IMG/VR virus record: IMGVR_UViG_3300046003_001495
Location: 1-28,917 of that record
Length of the DNA stretch: 28,917 bases
Strand: one strand, 5' to 3'
Source: a virus
The position numbers were made by a program, and so were the translations under genes. Positions 27,222-28,917 of the stretch are shown one piece after another (positions within the stretch are counted from its first letter, which is position 1; the number at the start of each line of letters is the position of its first letter). The notes under the pieces were generated by a model. That model made no database searches. It was not told where the DNA came from and saw only the letters and a program-made list of their open reading frames with translations.

Positions 27222-28787
27222 TTATACTGATTTTACGAAGCCTACGTTTATTTTAATGATACGTGCAACACCTAAAGGAACATTTTGCAATGTCAATTCT
27301 AATGTGCTTGTCGCTAAAACATCTTGGGCTGGATTAATAATAACTTTATGTGCTGATAATTCGCCATCGGCTTCCATTTGAACTAATGGATTGTTTGCTA
27401 ATGTTTCAAAATAACCTATTGTGCCTGCGGTTAGTGTGCCATCTGCATTCACTCTCAATGGTGAACTTAATGCAGGTAACATATTGGCTCTAACAACACG
27501 TGTGATTTTTTGGTAAACACGATTGTTTTCGATTGTTGAATAATCGCTTGTAGGTGTAACAGTTGTTTTGCTATCACTCCAATAGCTACCAGTGATTCCT
27601 GTTAACTTGCGTAAGAAAATATAAGAGTAGTTATTCAAGCTCTCAAATTGACTATCAGCAAGCGCAGTATATAATTGACCGTTGCTGAATGCGATAGTGT
27701 CTAATTCGCTTCCTAATGCCATATTAAACTTGCTTACCCATCCTATTGATTCGCTTACAACTGCTAAAGATACCGCGCCTAACATTGCACCAATAGCACC
27801 AACTGATTTGCCAGTTGCTTTGTAGATGTAATATCCAGCATTTGCGCCATCCTGTGCAATACATACGCTTACATTTGGAGCAGTTTGTGTTGATAGGTCA
27901 ACTAATGATGCCACACTTGCAGTTGCGCTGATTTCAGCGTTTAACATTATTTGCATTGGCTTGTAAACCGCTTCGTTAGCAGTTGCAATAGCTTGCAATG
28001 CTGCACATTGTGCCGCTGCGAAAACTACGTTCTTTTCAAACACTGCCATTTGCTTAATAGCACCACTTGCATAATTCTGCATTAATGTTAACGCTGCAAA
28101 TGTGTATGTGCTTGCTTCTTCTTCGTATAAACCAACATACAATTCGCCTTTAGCTTGTATTCTAAAATACTCGCTAATGTGGTAATGTAATGTGTCAATC
28201 CATGATGCAACACCTAACACTGTTGAACCGCTACCTGTTGGTTGTGTCCATACAGTTGTAACACCACCACCTGTTACTGTTGATGCGTAAGGAGTGCCAG
28301 TGTTTGGGAAAATACCCTCACCGCTTTTAGTTGTCACAAGTAAATTAGCACTTGGTGAACCAGAAACAACATTTGTTGCACTAAAGCCATGTGTTTGTGT
28401 TCCCGCGTTTATAGCCGCTGCAATACCTGTTGCTGCGGTTGTTGCACTTACAGCATCGGCACTTGTTAATGTATAAGTTGCTAATACAGTTTCAACACCT
28501 AAGATGCCAGTGTAAGTAATTGCAACGGTATTACCTGCGGCAGGTGTCCCACCGATAACCGCCTTTGCTACCGCTGCCGTTTCGCCTAAATGTGTATTAG
28601 TAATTCCTAAATTTTCAGCATCTGCAACTGAAAATATTTTTTTGATTCTGTCGCTTGAAGTAAAGCCAGTTGGTAATGTGCCACCACTTGGATAGTAATG
28701 TGCATAACCCGAAATGTAATCTGTGCCGGGTAATGCTCTACCTAAACCGCTTGTACTTTTGACAAAGTTTATATTTGGTAATGCCAT
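27222..28787 (-). CDS. Tail sheath protein
   Basis: 521 residues. N-terminus ALPNINFVKSTSGLGRALPG with ISGYAHYYPSGGTLP is that of DUF2586-like contractile sheath proteins of Bacteroidota phages. The conserved C-terminal domain is visible: FLRKLTGITGSYWSDSKTTV, then YSTIENNRVYQKITRVVRAN and PLVQMEADGELSAHKVIINP. Residues about 85-190 form an Ala/Thr-rich beta insertion (AATGIAAAINAGTQTHGFSA; LLVTTKSGEGIFPNTGTPYA), a typical variable outer domain of sheaths. It contracts on adsorption to drive the tube. The start lies only about 20 bases after a strong terminator. Confidence 0.9.
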   Translation of the reverse strand: MALPNINFVKSTSGLGRALPGTDYISGYAHYYPSGGTLPTGFTSSDRIKKIFSVADAENLGITNTHLGETAAVAKAVIGGTPAAGNTVAITYTGILGVETVLATYTLTSADAVSATTAATGIAAAINAGTQTHGFSATNVVSGSPSANLLVTTKSGEGIFPNTGTPYASTVTGGGVTTVWTQPTGSGSTVLGVASWIDTLHYHISEYFRIQAKGELYVGLYEEEASTYTFAALTLMQNYASGAIKQMAVFEKNVVFAAAQCAALQAIATANEAVYKPMQIMLNAEISATASVASLVDLSTQTAPNVSVCIAQDGANAGYYIYKATGKSVGAIGAMLGAVSLAVVSESIGWVSKFNMALGSELDTIAFSNGQLYTALADSQFESLNNYSYIFLRKLTGITGSYWSDSKTTVTPTSDYSTIENNRVYQKITRVVRANMLPALSSPLRVNADGTLTAGTIGYFETLANNPLVQMEADGELSAHKVIINPAQDVLATSTLELTLQNVPLGVARIIKINVGFVKSV

Positions 28788-28807
28788 TTATTTTTTAGTA
28801 TTAAAAA

Positions 28808-28837
28808 AGGCCTACCTACATTATAGCGGGTAGGCCT
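28808..28837 (-). terminator. Strong terminator between the gene upstream and the sheath gene
   Basis: AGGCCTACC (28808-28816) pairs with GGTAGGCCT (28829-28837), 9 bp and GC-rich, loop of 12 bases. On the minus strand it is followed directly by TTTTTTAA. It would end the transcript of the gene cut by the right edge. Confidence 0.85.
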
Positions 28838-28861
28838 CTTTAGTTTATAATTTATTTAATA

Positions 28862-28917
28862 TTAAGATACCCAAGTTTGAACCAAAGCAGCAACACCTTT
28901 CATATCAGCTCTCCTCT
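28862..28917 (-). CDS. C-terminus of an upstream gene (5' part beyond the right edge), possibly major capsid protein
   Basis: Only the last 17 codons are visible, RRADMKGVAALVQTWVS and stop TAA (28864-28862). The position directly upstream of sheath and a strong terminator suits an abundant head protein such as the major capsid protein, but the visible residues do not prove it. Confidence 0.4.
   Translation of the reverse strand, partial: RRADMKGVAALVQTWVS

Noticed and set aside
1-28917. tRNA genes, CRISPR arrays, insertion sequences, phage integrase or att site
   Set aside because: I saw no cloverleaf-like sequence, no regularly spaced repeats, no transposase and no recombinase; manual reading cannot exclude a diverged tRNA.

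Overview
The window looks like most of the genome of a contractile-tailed phage (myovirus) or prophage of a Bacteroidota host. Evidence for the host: AT-rich DNA, almost no Shine-Dalgarno sequences, several promoters of the Bacteroidota type (TTTG, about 20 bases, TAnnTTTG), and phage families typical of that phylum (BT4734/VirE-N primase, DUF3127-like protein, DUF6046-like tail protein). No integrase, transposase, repressor or DNA polymerase is visible, so lifestyle cannot be decided. Both edges cut structural genes. If the genome is circular or circularly permuted, the left edge (baseplate-like gene) and right edge (C-terminus of a gene upstream of the sheath) would be joined by the missing capsid segment.

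Layout. (1) 1-6038, minus strand: small and large terminase, a Mu gp36-like neck protein, Mu gp29-like portal, Mu F-like and gpG-like head proteins, a tail terminator candidate, a 69-residue protein and a cut baseplate-J-like gene. Four junctions use TAATG stop/start overlaps. (2) 6103-14994, minus strand: the early or replication block. In transcription order: small unknown genes, an HTH protein, an orphan DNA methyltransferase, more unknowns, a DUF3127/SSB-like protein, a RecT-like annealase and a Gp157-like protein ending at a strong terminator; then a repeat-rich AT-rich gap, an unknown gene, a primase-helicase, an SF2 helicase and a VRR-NUC nuclease. (3) 14995-15103: divergent promoter region. 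(4) 15104-19237, plus strand: accessory and lysis genes (membrane protein, two integron-like gene cassettes, small lipoprotein, M15 endolysin, PAPS-reductase-like protein, holin candidate, spanin-like protein). (5) 19337-28787, minus strand: contractile tail genes from sheath and tube through frameshifted chaperones, tape measure, hub, spike, gp25-like wedge, LysM protein and tail fibres to two small holin-like membrane proteins.

The two most unusual observations follow. First, at 15873-16524 there are two consecutive gene cassettes with attC-like sites. Each cassette begins with a GTTxxxx core that is exactly complementary, over 7 bases and nearly so over 10-13, to the xxxxAAC core at its own far end, which is the signature of integron cassettes. 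The start codon and first 20-22 codons of each cassette ORF lie inside the upstream attC-like site, and the reading frame across the predicted crossover (GGT GCT GTT) is the same in both. Second, the large terminase reading frame is broken exactly in the Walker A motif, directly after a GC-rich hairpin with 20 paired bases. Skipping 8 bases would restore a canonical GGAGSGKS P-loop. This could be recoding, a real mutation or an assembly error.
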